Assembly (NCBI GenBank): GCA_016191955.1
Contig: JACPVC010000209.1
Coordinates: 1 to 54,816, forward strand
DNA from: Chloroflexota bacterium
GTDB taxonomy: Bacteria; Chloroflexota; Anaerolineae; Anaerolineales; Villigracilaceae
Direction of reading: 5' to 3'
Length of the DNA: 54,816 nt
The position numbers and the translations under genes are program-made. Of this stretch, positions 26,420 through 34,951 are shown one piece after another; within the stretch, counting starts at the first letter, position 1; every line of letters begins with the position of its first letter. The notes beneath the pieces are model-generated. The model did not search any database and had not been told where the DNA came from. It saw only the letters and a program-made list of their open reading frames with translations.

Positions 26420-28729
26420 TTACTTGCAGGGACCGGAGCTTGTGCAAGCCGCAACGAGCGCAGCCTGGAAGCCGTCAACATCACCATCGGCGAGGTATAA
26501 ACCGAGGGCAGTGTCGATCTCGGTCTTCCATGAGTCATTGGCGACCACACCGTGGGTGAGGGAGCCGACGACCGTGTTGGAAGCCCAGTCATCCATGGCA
26601 GACTGCAGATATTCGCCGAAGAGTGAAGGATCGCAGTCGGTGCGGGCACAGATGGAGCCCTTGACGGGATTGAACGCTTCCTGACCTTCCTTGGAGCCGG
26701 CGATCTTCAGCCAAGCAGTCGCGCCCTCAGGATCGGGAGCGCCGACCGCGAGAACGAAGGAGTCAGACAGGAACTGGAAGACGCCCACGGAACCAGGAAC
26801 AGGAGCCCAACCGTAATCGGTATTTGGAGCCTTGCCGAGTTCGCGGAAGTAGCCCTCAGCCCAGTCGCCCATGACGTTGAATGCCGCATCGCCGTTGACG
26901 ACGAGTTGAGCGGCATCCTGCCAGGAGAGGGAGGCAGAGTCGGCGTTGGCGTAGGTCAACACCTTGGCATAGTTATCCAACGCAGCCTTTACTTCGGGGT
27001 TGCCCCAGTCGGTGGTGCCGTCCCAGAGGCCGTTGTAGGCATCCGGTCCGAGCGTGCCGAGCAGAACGGTTTCCATCAAGTGCATCTTGGTCCACTGTTC
27101 GCCGAGGGCGAGGGGTTGAACACCGGCGGCTTGCAAGGTGTCCATGGCGGCAAACCATTCGTCCATGGTGGTGGGCACTTCAACGCCATTCGCTTCGAGA
27201 ACGGCGGGGTTGTACCATAACACGTTGGCGCGATGGATGTTCACTGGCACGGAATAGATATTGCCATTGTCAGAAATGAGCGGAATGAGAGTTTCGGGCA
27301 TGACTTCGAGCCAGCCTTCGGCCTCATAAAGGTCATTGAGCGGTTCGATCTGACCACCAGCAACATAGGTACCGATCAATTCCTGACCGGCGTGTCCCTG
27401 CCAGCTATCGGGCGGGTCGCCAGCCTGGAGGCGGGTCGCCAGCACGGCGCGGGCATTGGTTCCAGCGCCACCGGCAACCGCAGCGTTGATGAACTCAACA
27501 TCGGGATATTGCGCACTGAACACACCCATCATGGCTTCGAGACCAGCAGCTTCGCCGCCGCCCGTCCACCACGAGAAGACTTCCACCTGTCCAGCAACTG
27601 CAACAGGTTTGGAGGATTCACCGAGGCCGGTGAAGTCAGAGGCAGAGTAGTAGCCAGAGTCAATCAACGCAGACTGAACATTGTCCTTGTCCACGGTGAT
27701 GACCACGGTCGGGTTGGCGGGAACGTCGATCTTGCCGTTGTTGTAGCTATTGGTCGACTCAGGTGTACCGCCTTCGAGGAAGGTGGTGGCAGCCTTGATG
27801 GCATCGTCCACGAGAGTGCGGACGTCTTTGAAGACGGTCATGGACTGCTTGCCGTCGATGATGTACTGGACGGAAGCCTTCTCGGCATCCTGACCGGTGA
27901 CAAAGTAGCTGGTCACATCGGCGTCAGCACTAAAGGCATCGGCGATCGCGCGGGCGGTGCCGTCATTCGGGGCGAGGATGAAGACATCACCCTTGGCATC
28001 GGAACCATTCGCAGTGAGGTTGGACTCAGCGAGAGTCTTGGCGGTGTTGAAGTCCCAGTTGGTGGTGACCTGGTTGATGATCGCGGACTGTTCGTCGCGG
28101 GTCAGGGTCGCCTTGTCTTTTAGTGCTTCAGCTTCGGAAGAGTTCGCGATGACGAAGGTGCCGTCTGCGATCTTGGGCTGGAGGACATTCCAGGCGCCTT
28201 CGAAGAAAAGGAAGGCGTTGTTATCGGAAGCAGCACCGGCGTAGAGATAGAGGGGCAGGCCGGTTCCTTCAGCATGGTCCACGAGGTACTGAGCCTGGGC
28301 AGCGCCGACGGAAATGCTGTCGAAGGTGACATAGAAGTCAACAGCATCGGTGTCGAGGATAAGGCGGTCGTAGGCAATAACCTTTACGCCAGCTTCGCGG
28401 GCTGCTTCAGCAGCGGCAGCAGCAGCGGAGCCATCCTGCGGGGTGAGGATAATAACCTTGACGCCATTGGCGATCAGGGATTCCACATTGGCTTTTTCTT
28501 TGGCAGAATCACCCTGGCTGAAGAGAATTTCCACATCGTAACCAGCGGCAGTCAGGGCTTCCTGGAAGCGGGCTTCATCTTGCACCCAGCGCGGTTCGTC
28601 TTTGGTCGGCAGAACGATACCAACAGCCAGCTTATCACCGGCAGCGGGTTCGGCTGCGCCACCACATGCTGCGAGCAGCATGGAGGCCAGAACGAGCATG
28701 CTCAAAAGAGCAAAAAGCTTCTTATTCAT
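26420..28729 (-). CDS. Fused CUT2 + CUT1 sugar-binding lipoprotein
   Basis: One uninterrupted 769-residue frame joins two different solute-binding folds. Residues 1-22 are a lipoprotein signal (MLLAAC, lipidated Cys22). About 33-366 is a type I periplasmic-binding domain of the ChvE/XylF class (LAVGIVLPTKDEPRWVQDEA, VIAYDRLILDTDAVDFYVTF, VFILAPNDGTARAIADAF, SYFVTGQDAEKASVQYII). Residues 367-380 form a linker (GLGESSKPVAVAG). About 381-769 is a MalE-type family 1 domain (QVEVFSWWTGGGEAAGLEAM, LQAGDPPDSWQGHAG, IYSVPVNIHRANVLWYN) close to glucose-binding proteins. Either domain alone would be a normal complete binding protein. The genes downstream encode permeases of both matching classes, so one anchored protein could deliver ligands to two channels. 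Confidence 0.93.
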   Translation of the reverse strand: MNKKLFALLSMLVLASMLLAACGGAAEPAAGDKLAVGIVLPTKDEPRWVQDEARFQEALTAAGYDVEILFSQGDSAKEKANVESLIANGVKVIILTPQDGSAAAAAAEAAREAGVKVIAYDRLILDTDAVDFYVTFDSISVGAAQAQYLVDHAEGTGLPLYLYAGAASDNNAFLFFEGAWNVLQPKIADGTFVIANSSEAEALKDKATLTRDEQSAIINQVTTNWDFNTAKTLAESNLTANGSDAKGDVFILAPNDGTARAIADAFSADADVTSYFVTGQDAEKASVQYIIDGKQSMTVFKDVRTLVDDAIKAATTFLEGGTPESTNSYNNGKIDVPANPTVVITVDKDNVQSALIDSGYYSASDFTGLGESSKPVAVAGQVEVFSWWTGGGEAAGLEAMMGVFSAQYPDVEFINAAVAGGAGTNARAVLATRLQAGDPPDSWQGHAGQELIGTYVAGGQIEPLNDLYEAEGWLEVMPETLIPLISDNGNIYSVPVNIHRANVLWYNPAVLEANGVEVPTTMDEWFAAMDTLQAAGVQPLALGEQWTKMHLMETVLLGTLGPDAYNGLWDGTTDWGNPEVKAALDNYAKVLTYANADSASLSWQDAAQLVVNGDAAFNVMGDWAEGYFRELGKAPNTDYGWAPVPGSVGVFQFLSDSFVLAVGAPDPEGATAWLKIAGSKEGQEAFNPVKGSICARTDCDPSLFGEYLQSAMDDWASNTVVGSLTHGVVANDSWKTEIDTALGLYLADGDVDGFQAALVAACTSSGPCK

Positions 28730-28804
28730 TCTTCTCTCCTTGTGAGAATTTAGGGTTGAGTTTCAGGTGTGTAGTACGGTTCCAGGACTTTGGTTTTAGA
28801 CAAT

Positions 28805-28816
28805 CACCTCCTTTCC
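28805..28816 (-). promoter_or_regulatory. Orphan strong Shine-Dalgarno element in the fused binding-protein leader
   Basis: On the minus strand GGAAAGGAGGTGATTG spans 28801-28816. GAAAGGAGGTGAT is a 13-base perfect match to a Bacillus-type anti-SD. Exactly 75 bases separate the last G of AGGAGGTG from the ATG at 28729, which has its own AGGAGAG site. No start codon is properly spaced behind it. It resembles the mRNA-stabilising STAB-SD described for Bacillus cry3A leaders. Confidence 0.6.
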
Positions 28817-28821
28817 AACGG

Positions 28822-28868
28822 AAAAACAAAACGAAGCATTCCATTGGGTAAGAATGGAGATGCTTCGT
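28822..28868 (-). terminator. Terminator or attenuator upstream of the fused binding-protein gene
   Basis: A 9-bp stem ACGAAGCAT/ATGCTTCGT (28831-28839, 28860-28868) with an inner CCATT/AATGG helix is followed on the minus strand by TTTGTTTTT (28822-28830). It could end the kinase transcript or act as an attenuator within the leader of the binding-protein gene, about 100 bases before its ATG. Confidence 0.75.
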
Positions 28869-29123
28869 GAAAGAAACGAGCCTGTTACGCAATTTTCCAT
28901 GGGTATTTCCAGGAAGGACAGGGAAACCAACTCTTATAAAAAAGATTAGGTGCTCGATTGTAAAAAGCGGGAAGTGACCGTAAATATATCCTCTTAGTTT
29001 ATTTTTATTTGAGGGAGAAGTAAATTGTCGAACCCCCCTTTTGTTAATGAGCAATCCCCTGTTTTGAATAGGGGGAATCCCCTAATTGTTTGTTGCGTTT
29101 CAAAACAAACAACTTCTTGTAGA
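28869..29123 (-). promoter_or_regulatory. Kinase-to-importer intergenic region with candidate regulator sites
   Basis: This stretch has no gene. It contains a perfect 9-bp inverted repeat TTGTTTGTT/AACAAACAA (29086-29094, 29104-29112) right after the kinase stop, and two direct copies of AATCCCCT (29053-29060, 29076-29083) spaced 23 bases, about two helical turns. It also holds TTAGTTTATT (28994-29003), which resembles one half of a xyl operator. No promoter is convincing: a -10-like TATAAG and a -35-like TTTACA are 20 bases apart. These are candidates for binding by the response regulator at 31064 and the ROK protein at 32113. Confidence 0.4.
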
Positions 29124-30797
29124 TTAATTTGAAGGCATAGGATACGGGCTTGGAATTTCCACCTGCAAGATCGTACCATTGCCCTGCGAAGACTCGATGT
29201 TGATCGTTCCGCCCAGGAGCGCCACTCGTTCACTGATGCCCACCAACCCAAAGTGCTTATCATTGGCAAGCGACCTCAGATCGGTCGGTTTGGGAAGCCC
29301 TTGTCCGTCGTCTTCAAGCCGCAGGAGCAAATTTGTAGAGGAGGTGCGCTGTAAGGAGATGCGCACGTGATGCGCGGCGGCATGTTTGCGGACGTTGCTT
29401 AGCCCTTCCTGCACGATCCGAAAGAGCGAGAGCTCGATCATTTCGGGGAACCTTCCCAGGTCCGGGTCAATTTCCAGGTGAACTTGAATATCGCTCCGTT
29501 CCGACCATTCATTTGCCAGCGAATTGATCGCCGCCGAAAGCCCGTGATGATCGATGGTGGGCGGGCGCAAGTCGCTGCACATCTGGCGCAGTTCCTCAAC
29601 CAGACTTCGAATTCCGCTTCGCACCGCGCCGACACCTTGTTTCATCCCTGCGGAGCCAGCCTGCCCTTCGATTTCTTCCAAATGATAGATCAACCCCAAC
29701 ATATCTTGAATGATCTGGTCGTGCAGTTCGCGCGCCAGCGCCTTGCGTTCATCTTCACGTTCGGTGATGAGACGCCGCTGGGTGGCTTGCAAGGCGGCGT
29801 TGAGCTGGTCCAGCGCCAGGAGTTGGTTGCTTAATCGCTCCACGAGTTGACGGTTCATGGATGTGCGCGCATTCAGGCTTTGTTGCAGTGATGCCTGTGT
29901 GCGGCGCAGGTCTTCGGTTTGCTGCTGAGCGGTATGGTAACTTTCCAATGCCCAAATTAAAGGCGAGACCTGTCCGTGCGCGGTGGAACCGACCATCAAC
30001 TCCACGATTTCGCGTGGCGTGGACTCGGATGTTTTGCGGTCTGCCACCAGCCTGCCTTCGAATAAAACGACGATGCGGTCCGTGACGGTGAACAGGTGCT
30101 TCAAGTCGTCGCTGCTGATGATGACCGATGTGCCCTGTGCGGCAAGTTTTCGGATTTTCTCCAATAAAATATTCTGGCGGTTGAAACTCAAAATGGGGAT
30201 GATGTCGTCGAGCAATAACAACTGACATGGACGGGACAACATGCGCAACAACAGAACAACTTGCCTCTGCTCGTCACTCAGGTTTCTTACTTGTTCATGG
30301 GCGAGTTCTTTTGGCAGGTCGAACTCTGCCAACAAGTCTTGGGCTATCTCGATCATTCGATCCCAATCCAGAACGCCCAACCATGGCAGCTTCGTTGCTT
30401 CACGCCCTAATAGCATATTTTGGGTGACGTTGAATTGCTCCACCAACCCCGAAGTGTGCCTGGAAAGTTCGACGCCCGCGTCCCGGTCCAGGAATACCTG
30501 TGTGGAAAAGTCGAAGCGGTTGATCAAGCTGGAGGTTTGATAAACTGTTTCGATGCCGAGTTTTTGCGCTTCGAGCCGGCTGGAAAAGCGACGTTTAACG
30601 CCCAGGTAATGAATTGCCCCCGAAGAGCTGGGAATAGCCCCGCCCAATAAATGCAACAGGGTAGACTTTCCCGCTCCCTGCCGCCCGACCAGCCCAATCA
30701 CTTCCCCCTGATCGATTGAAAAGGAAACATCCTTCAATACCGGCAGGCGGTCAAAATTCTTGGAAAGGTTTTCAGCTTGCAATAGCGGATTACGCAT
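29124..30797 (-). CDS. ABC-ATPase domain fused to a NarL-type histidine kinase
   Basis: A 557-residue soluble protein with no membrane helix. Residues 1-270 are a CUT2-type nucleotide-binding domain: Walker A GRQGAGKST (38-46) is intact, Q87 is in ETVYQ, and an insertion of about 30 residues follows. The signature is degraded to LSDEQ (173-177), Walker B is LLLLDD (Asp198 where the catalytic Glu should be), and the switch His is Ser229 (IISSDD). A coiled coil runs from about 285 to 345. It is followed by a HisKA_3 domain with phospho-His359 (ARELHDQ) and an HATPase domain (N-box EGLSNVRKH, G1 DDGQGLP, G2 GLVGISERVALLGG). It probably binds ATP without efficient turnover and may sense the importer. 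It is divergent from its likely response regulator and upstream of the importer genes. Confidence 0.93.
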   Translation of the reverse strand: MRNPLLQAENLSKNFDRLPVLKDVSFSIDQGEVIGLVGRQGAGKSTLLHLLGGAIPSSSGAIHYLGVKRRFSSRLEAQKLGIETVYQTSSLINRFDFSTQVFLDRDAGVELSRHTSGLVEQFNVTQNMLLGREATKLPWLGVLDWDRMIEIAQDLLAEFDLPKELAHEQVRNLSDEQRQVVLLLRMLSRPCQLLLLDDIIPILSFNRQNILLEKIRKLAAQGTSVIISSDDLKHLFTVTDRIVVLFEGRLVADRKTSESTPREIVELMVGSTAHGQVSPLIWALESYHTAQQQTEDLRRTQASLQQSLNARTSMNRQLVERLSNQLLALDQLNAALQATQRRLITEREDERKALARELHDQIIQDMLGLIYHLEEIEGQAGSAGMKQGVGAVRSGIRSLVEELRQMCSDLRPPTIDHHGLSAAINSLANEWSERSDIQVHLEIDPDLGRFPEMIELSLFRIVQEGLSNVRKHAAAHHVRISLQRTSSTNLLLRLEDDGQGLPKPTDLRSLANDKHFGLVGISERVALLGGTINIESSQGNGTILQVEIPSPYPMPSN

Positions 30798-30852
30798 GAT
30801 TTATTTTACCCTGAAGACCAAATTATCTGACTTATTTTGTGCAAGGGGGTGC

Positions 30853-30980
30853 GCTAAAAGTTTGTAGATGACCTGCTCCCTTCGCCGTCCTCGGCGAAGG
30901 ATTTCCTCGCAGAACGCCGCCGTCCACAGGATGCTTCGCAAAGGACGGCGGCTTGAGCCAAACTACTAACAGACTTTGAG
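30853..30980. mobile_element. MITE-like repeat, relative of the GTGTGCAAGCAA family core
   Basis: This lies in the 266-base gap between the divergent kinase and regulator genes. Its core (about 30876-30957) matches the element at 35142-35262 (CGCCGTCC-CGGCG, AGGATTTCCTCGCA, ACGGCGGCTTGAGCC) with an extra internal hairpin GCCGTCC/GGACGGC. Its outer ends differ: AAAGTTTGTAG on the left and CTACTAACAGACTTT on the right, roughly complementary. No TSD is clear. The rest of the gap holds nothing else I can name. Confidence 0.55.
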
Positions 30981-31063
30981 TGCTCCCGTAAGGGTCACCC
31001 AAAGCTTGTTAGAAAAAGACTCTCGTTCTGTTCAGTTTGCATCACTTACGGCATAATTGACAC

Positions 31064-32116
31064 ATGTTTCCTGTACGAGTACTTTTAGCGGACGACCATA
31101 CCGTCGTCCGCGCTGGTTTGCGAAATGCGTTGGAAGTTTTGCCAAATCTGGAAATCGTTGGTGAGGTGGGTAACGGCGTAGAGTTGATGGATGCGGTTTC
31201 ACGCATGTCCATTGATCTGTTGGTAATGGATGCCAGCATGCCGGACTTTGAGCCGATCTCTGCTGTGCAACAGATACGAGAAAAGCACCCCAGCATCAAA
31301 ATTTTGGTTGTGAGCGCGCATAACGATGAGGCGTATGTAGTAGGGCTGCTTAAAGCGGGCGCCAATGGGTATCATCTCAAGGATCAGCCATTGGCAGACT
31401 TGCAGTTGGCGGCTCAACGTGTGCTAAACGGAGAACGTTGGATCTCCAGCAACTTGATCGACCGTCTGCTCAACCGGCAAGCGATAACGCCGCCCCCGAA
31501 TATGCCATATCTCACGCGCCGACAACGCGAGTTACTGCGTCTCATTTCCCAAGGCGCTGATAACCGCAACATTGCCCAAACCCTCGACCTTAGTGTAAAG
31601 ACCGTTGAAAATCATCTCACTGCGCTTTACAGGGTTTTAGGTGTGGATAGCCGTTTGAAAGCGCTCAACTACATTTTGCGCCATCCTGAATTGTTGGCTT
31701 CCACCGGGCAGGAAATGGCAGAGACTCACACTTCCACAAAGGGAGGGCAGGAACTGGTCCTATTGATAGTGGATGATAATGCGCGCTACCGTCAACAACT
31801 TGGCAGGTTGGTCGGGAAGATATACCCAGCCGCCACCTTGTACGAGGCGGAAAATGTCGCTGAGGCATTATCGCTCAGCAAACAGGTCCAGCCGCAATTG
31901 GCGTTCATTGACGTTGTATTGGACGACGAAGATGGAATCCAATGCGCGCGCAGGGTGAGAGCCGCTTCACCCCTCACACGGGTTGTGGTCATCAGCGCTT
32001 ACCCAGACCGCGAATTCAGGCGGCAGGCGTTATCCGCCGGGGTGGTGGCGTTTCTGGATAAGAAAGACTTGGACACCGAATCGATGCGGCAAGTCATCGA
32101 AGATGCACTTCGCTAA
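31064..32116 (+). CDS. Response regulator with REC-HTH-REC architecture
   Basis: A 350-residue protein. REC1 (about 5-122) has the acidic pair D10/D11, phospho-acceptor D56 (LLVMDASMP), S84 and K106. A LuxR/NarL-type HTH follows (about 147-206: YLTRRQRELLRLISQGADNR, AQTLDLSVKTVENHL). After a short linker comes a second complete receiver (about 231-349) with D237/D238, D283 (FIDVVLDD), S311 and K333. NarL-family regulators normally stop after the HTH, so a C-terminal receiver is unusual. Both receivers look able to be phosphorylated. The gene is divergent from the ABC-histidine kinase, its likely partner, and overlaps the convergent ROK gene by 4 bases. Confidence 0.93.
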   Translation: MFPVRVLLADDHTVVRAGLRNALEVLPNLEIVGEVGNGVELMDAVSRMSIDLLVMDASMPDFEPISAVQQIREKHPSIKILVVSAHNDEAYVVGLLKAGANGYHLKDQPLADLQLAAQRVLNGERWISSNLIDRLLNRQAITPPPNMPYLTRRQRELLRLISQGADNRNIAQTLDLSVKTVENHLTALYRVLGVDSRLKALNYILRHPELLASTGQEMAETHTSTKGGQELVLLIVDDNARYRQQLGRLVGKIYPAATLYEAENVAEALSLSKQVQPQLAFIDVVLDDEDGIQCARRVRAASPLTRVVVISAYPDREFRRQALSAGVVAFLDKKDLDTESMRQVIEDALR

Positions 32117-33354
32117 TTTTCGAGTTTTCTGGTGCGCGAAGGCGAGCTGAGAATATAGTCTGCCACGGTGGCAACAGCACCAATCAGGCTTGCATCCGGT
32201 CCGAAGGGGGAAAGGCTGATCTCCACCTGTGGAAAAACACCCGGCATCGCATGTTGTTTGACCGTTTCCTCGATGGCGGGCAGCATATATTCCCCGGCAA
32301 TACTCAATGAACCGCCGATGATGATTTTCTCCGGGTTGAAAATGTTGACCAGCCCAGCCAGCCCCTGACCCATGGCGTGCCCCGCCTCACGGAACGAATC
32401 GATCGCTTCCTTATCGCCGGCATCTGCCGCCTGTTTAATGAGCGGAATGCTCAACAACGCGCCTTGTTCCGCCATCAGTTTTGGAATGATACTGGAGCGC
32501 TTCACTTCCAAACGCGCCTGTATGCGTTGAATGATCGAATACTGGTTGGCATATGTTTCCCAGCAGCCGCGGTTACCGCAATGACAGACATTCTGCGAAG
32601 GCTCTGCCATGATGGGAGAGTGACCGATTTCACCGGCATAACCGTTCTTGCCGCGATACAGCTTCCCGTTCAGGAACAACCCGCCGCCAATGCCGACCCC
32701 GGCAAAGACAAATAGAAAGTCCTGACTCTGACGAGCCGTTCCAAAAAGATGCTCGGCAATCGCCGCCGCGTTCGCGTCGTTCTCGACGAAGACTTTAAGT
32801 TTTGTTTGTTCGGAAAAGATCTTTAAAAAAGGCACATTGCGCCAATGCAGATTGGGCGCAAAGATCAAGACCCCTTTGGTTACATCCACCGTACCCGGTG
32901 TGGAAAGCCCCAGCCCCAAAAATTTATAGTTTTTCCGCTTACCGGCTGCCATCGCATCCTTCACGATCTGCAGTGTCTGGTTGATCATTTTTTCCTGGTC
33001 GTTGGATGGGTCTGCATCTTCGCGCCTCCGCCAGAGGATGTTCCCAAGAATATCCGTGATTGCAACGGAAACAAAACCCACGTCAAGTTCTACTCCGATG
33101 ATGCAGCCAGCCTGCGGGTTGATTTCAAGCAGGGTGGCGGGGCGGCCCGTGCCGCCGGTGTTGCTTCCGGTTTCATACACAAGCCCGCGCTCGATCAAAT
33201 CGTCCATCAGGCTCGAAACAGTGGACTTGTTCAATCCCGTAATAGCCGCCACTTGCGCGCGCGATAAAGGAGCTTGATTGTGGATCAATCTCAACACCAA
33301 CGAGAGATTTGTCTCGCGAACAAAAGCCTGATCCGCCGTGTATTTGATGCTCAT
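32113..33354 (-). CDS. ROK-family transcriptional repressor, XylR-like
   Basis: A 413-residue protein with an N-terminal winged helix-turn-helix (LSRAQVAAITGLNKSTVSSL, about 30-50) and GTGRPATLLEINP, then a ROK sugar-binding domain. It has FVENDANAAAIAEHLFG, GVGIGGGLFLNG, GYAGEIGHSPI and the zinc motif CHCGNRGCWE. Full-length ROK proteins with the wHTH are repressors released by sugars (XylR, NagC, Mlc). The match of its own promoter to a xyl-type operator supports XylR. It overlaps the response-regulator gene tail-to-tail by 4 bases, tying it to the sugar-import locus. Confidence 0.92.
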   Translation of the reverse strand: MSIKYTADQAFVRETNLSLVLRLIHNQAPLSRAQVAAITGLNKSTVSSLMDDLIERGLVYETGSNTGGTGRPATLLEINPQAGCIIGVELDVGFVSVAITDILGNILWRRREDADPSNDQEKMINQTLQIVKDAMAAGKRKNYKFLGLGLSTPGTVDVTKGVLIFAPNLHWRNVPFLKIFSEQTKLKVFVENDANAAAIAEHLFGTARQSQDFLFVFAGVGIGGGLFLNGKLYRGKNGYAGEIGHSPIMAEPSQNVCHCGNRGCWETYANQYSIIQRIQARLEVKRSSIIPKLMAEQGALLSIPLIKQAADAGDKEAIDSFREAGHAMGQGLAGLVNIFNPEKIIIGGSLSIAGEYMLPAIEETVKQHAMPGVFPQVEISLSPFGPDASLIGAVATVADYILSSPSRTRKLEN

Positions 33355-33366
33355 GAATTTTTATGA

Positions 33367-33418
33367 TTAGTATGTTGGGACAACGAACTAATTATAAGGA
33401 TTTGAAGAAGCTTGTCAA
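33367..33418 (-). promoter_or_regulatory. ROK gene promoter with xyl-type operator
   Basis: On the minus strand a perfect -35 TTGACA (33413-33418) and a perfect -10 TATAAT (33391-33396) are 16 bases apart. Overlapping the start of transcription is a 25-base palindrome (33367-33391) with halves TTAGTATGTTG and CAACGAACTAA around GGA. As I remember it, the Bacillus xyl operator has halves TTAGTTTGTT and AACAAACTAA at the same spacing; 21 of 25 positions agree. This indicates autoregulation by the ROK protein. Confidence 0.8.
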
Positions 33419-33430
33419 CTTAAAATATTT

Positions 33431-33470
33431 ACAGGCTCAAAGTCCGCTTCAAACCGGACCTTGAGCCTGT
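33431..33470 (-). terminator. Hairpin downstream of eno
   Basis: Stem ACAGGCTCAA/TTGAGCCTGT (33431-33440, 33461-33470) extends inward by GTCCG/CGGAC after one mismatch, with an 8-base loop. On the minus strand it follows the eno stop by 76 bases and is followed by AAATATTTT. It lies just upstream of the ROK promoter, insulating the two genes. Confidence 0.7.
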
Positions 33471-33545
33471 TCAGTCACAAAAGCTTTTTCTTAATTTGAG
33501 TTTATGGCAAAGACACCCCGATCAATTTGCCAATCCCAAAGACCG

Positions 33546-34853
<1,308 letters not shown>

Positions 34854-34930
34854 CTAAATGAAGGCGACGTTTTTTGCTTGATGGTGTTACAACCCAAGAC
34901 AGGTCGCCCCTGATTTTTAATCTTGGCCCA

Positions 34931-34951
34931 AGTATAATCCCAAACATTGGG
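34931..34951. promoter_or_regulatory. Overlapping divergent -10 boxes and palindrome upstream of eno
   Basis: AGTATAAT (34931-34938) reads as TATAAT on the plus strand and TATACT on the minus strand. Next to it is a perfect palindrome CCCAA-ACA-TTGGG (34939-34951). It could drive eno (start 34844) leftwards and the small ORF at 34947 rightwards. The -35 boxes are weak on both strands. Confidence 0.35.

Noticed and set aside
27233..28123. A 296-codon plus-strand frame opposite the fused binding protein
   Set aside because: Antisense shadow of a strongly supported gene.
28748..28802. A short upstream frame (TTG, 17 codons) behind the orphan Shine-Dalgarno element at 28805
   Set aside because: The spacing to the TTG is only 3 bases and the codons are not conserved with the equivalent malE leader, so the element looks like a ribosome-holding site without translation.
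29086..29112. A full xyl operator in the importer leader
   Set aside because: The arms TTGTTTGTT/AACAAACAA are related, but the spacer is 9 bases instead of 5 and the outer bases differ; kept only as a candidate site.
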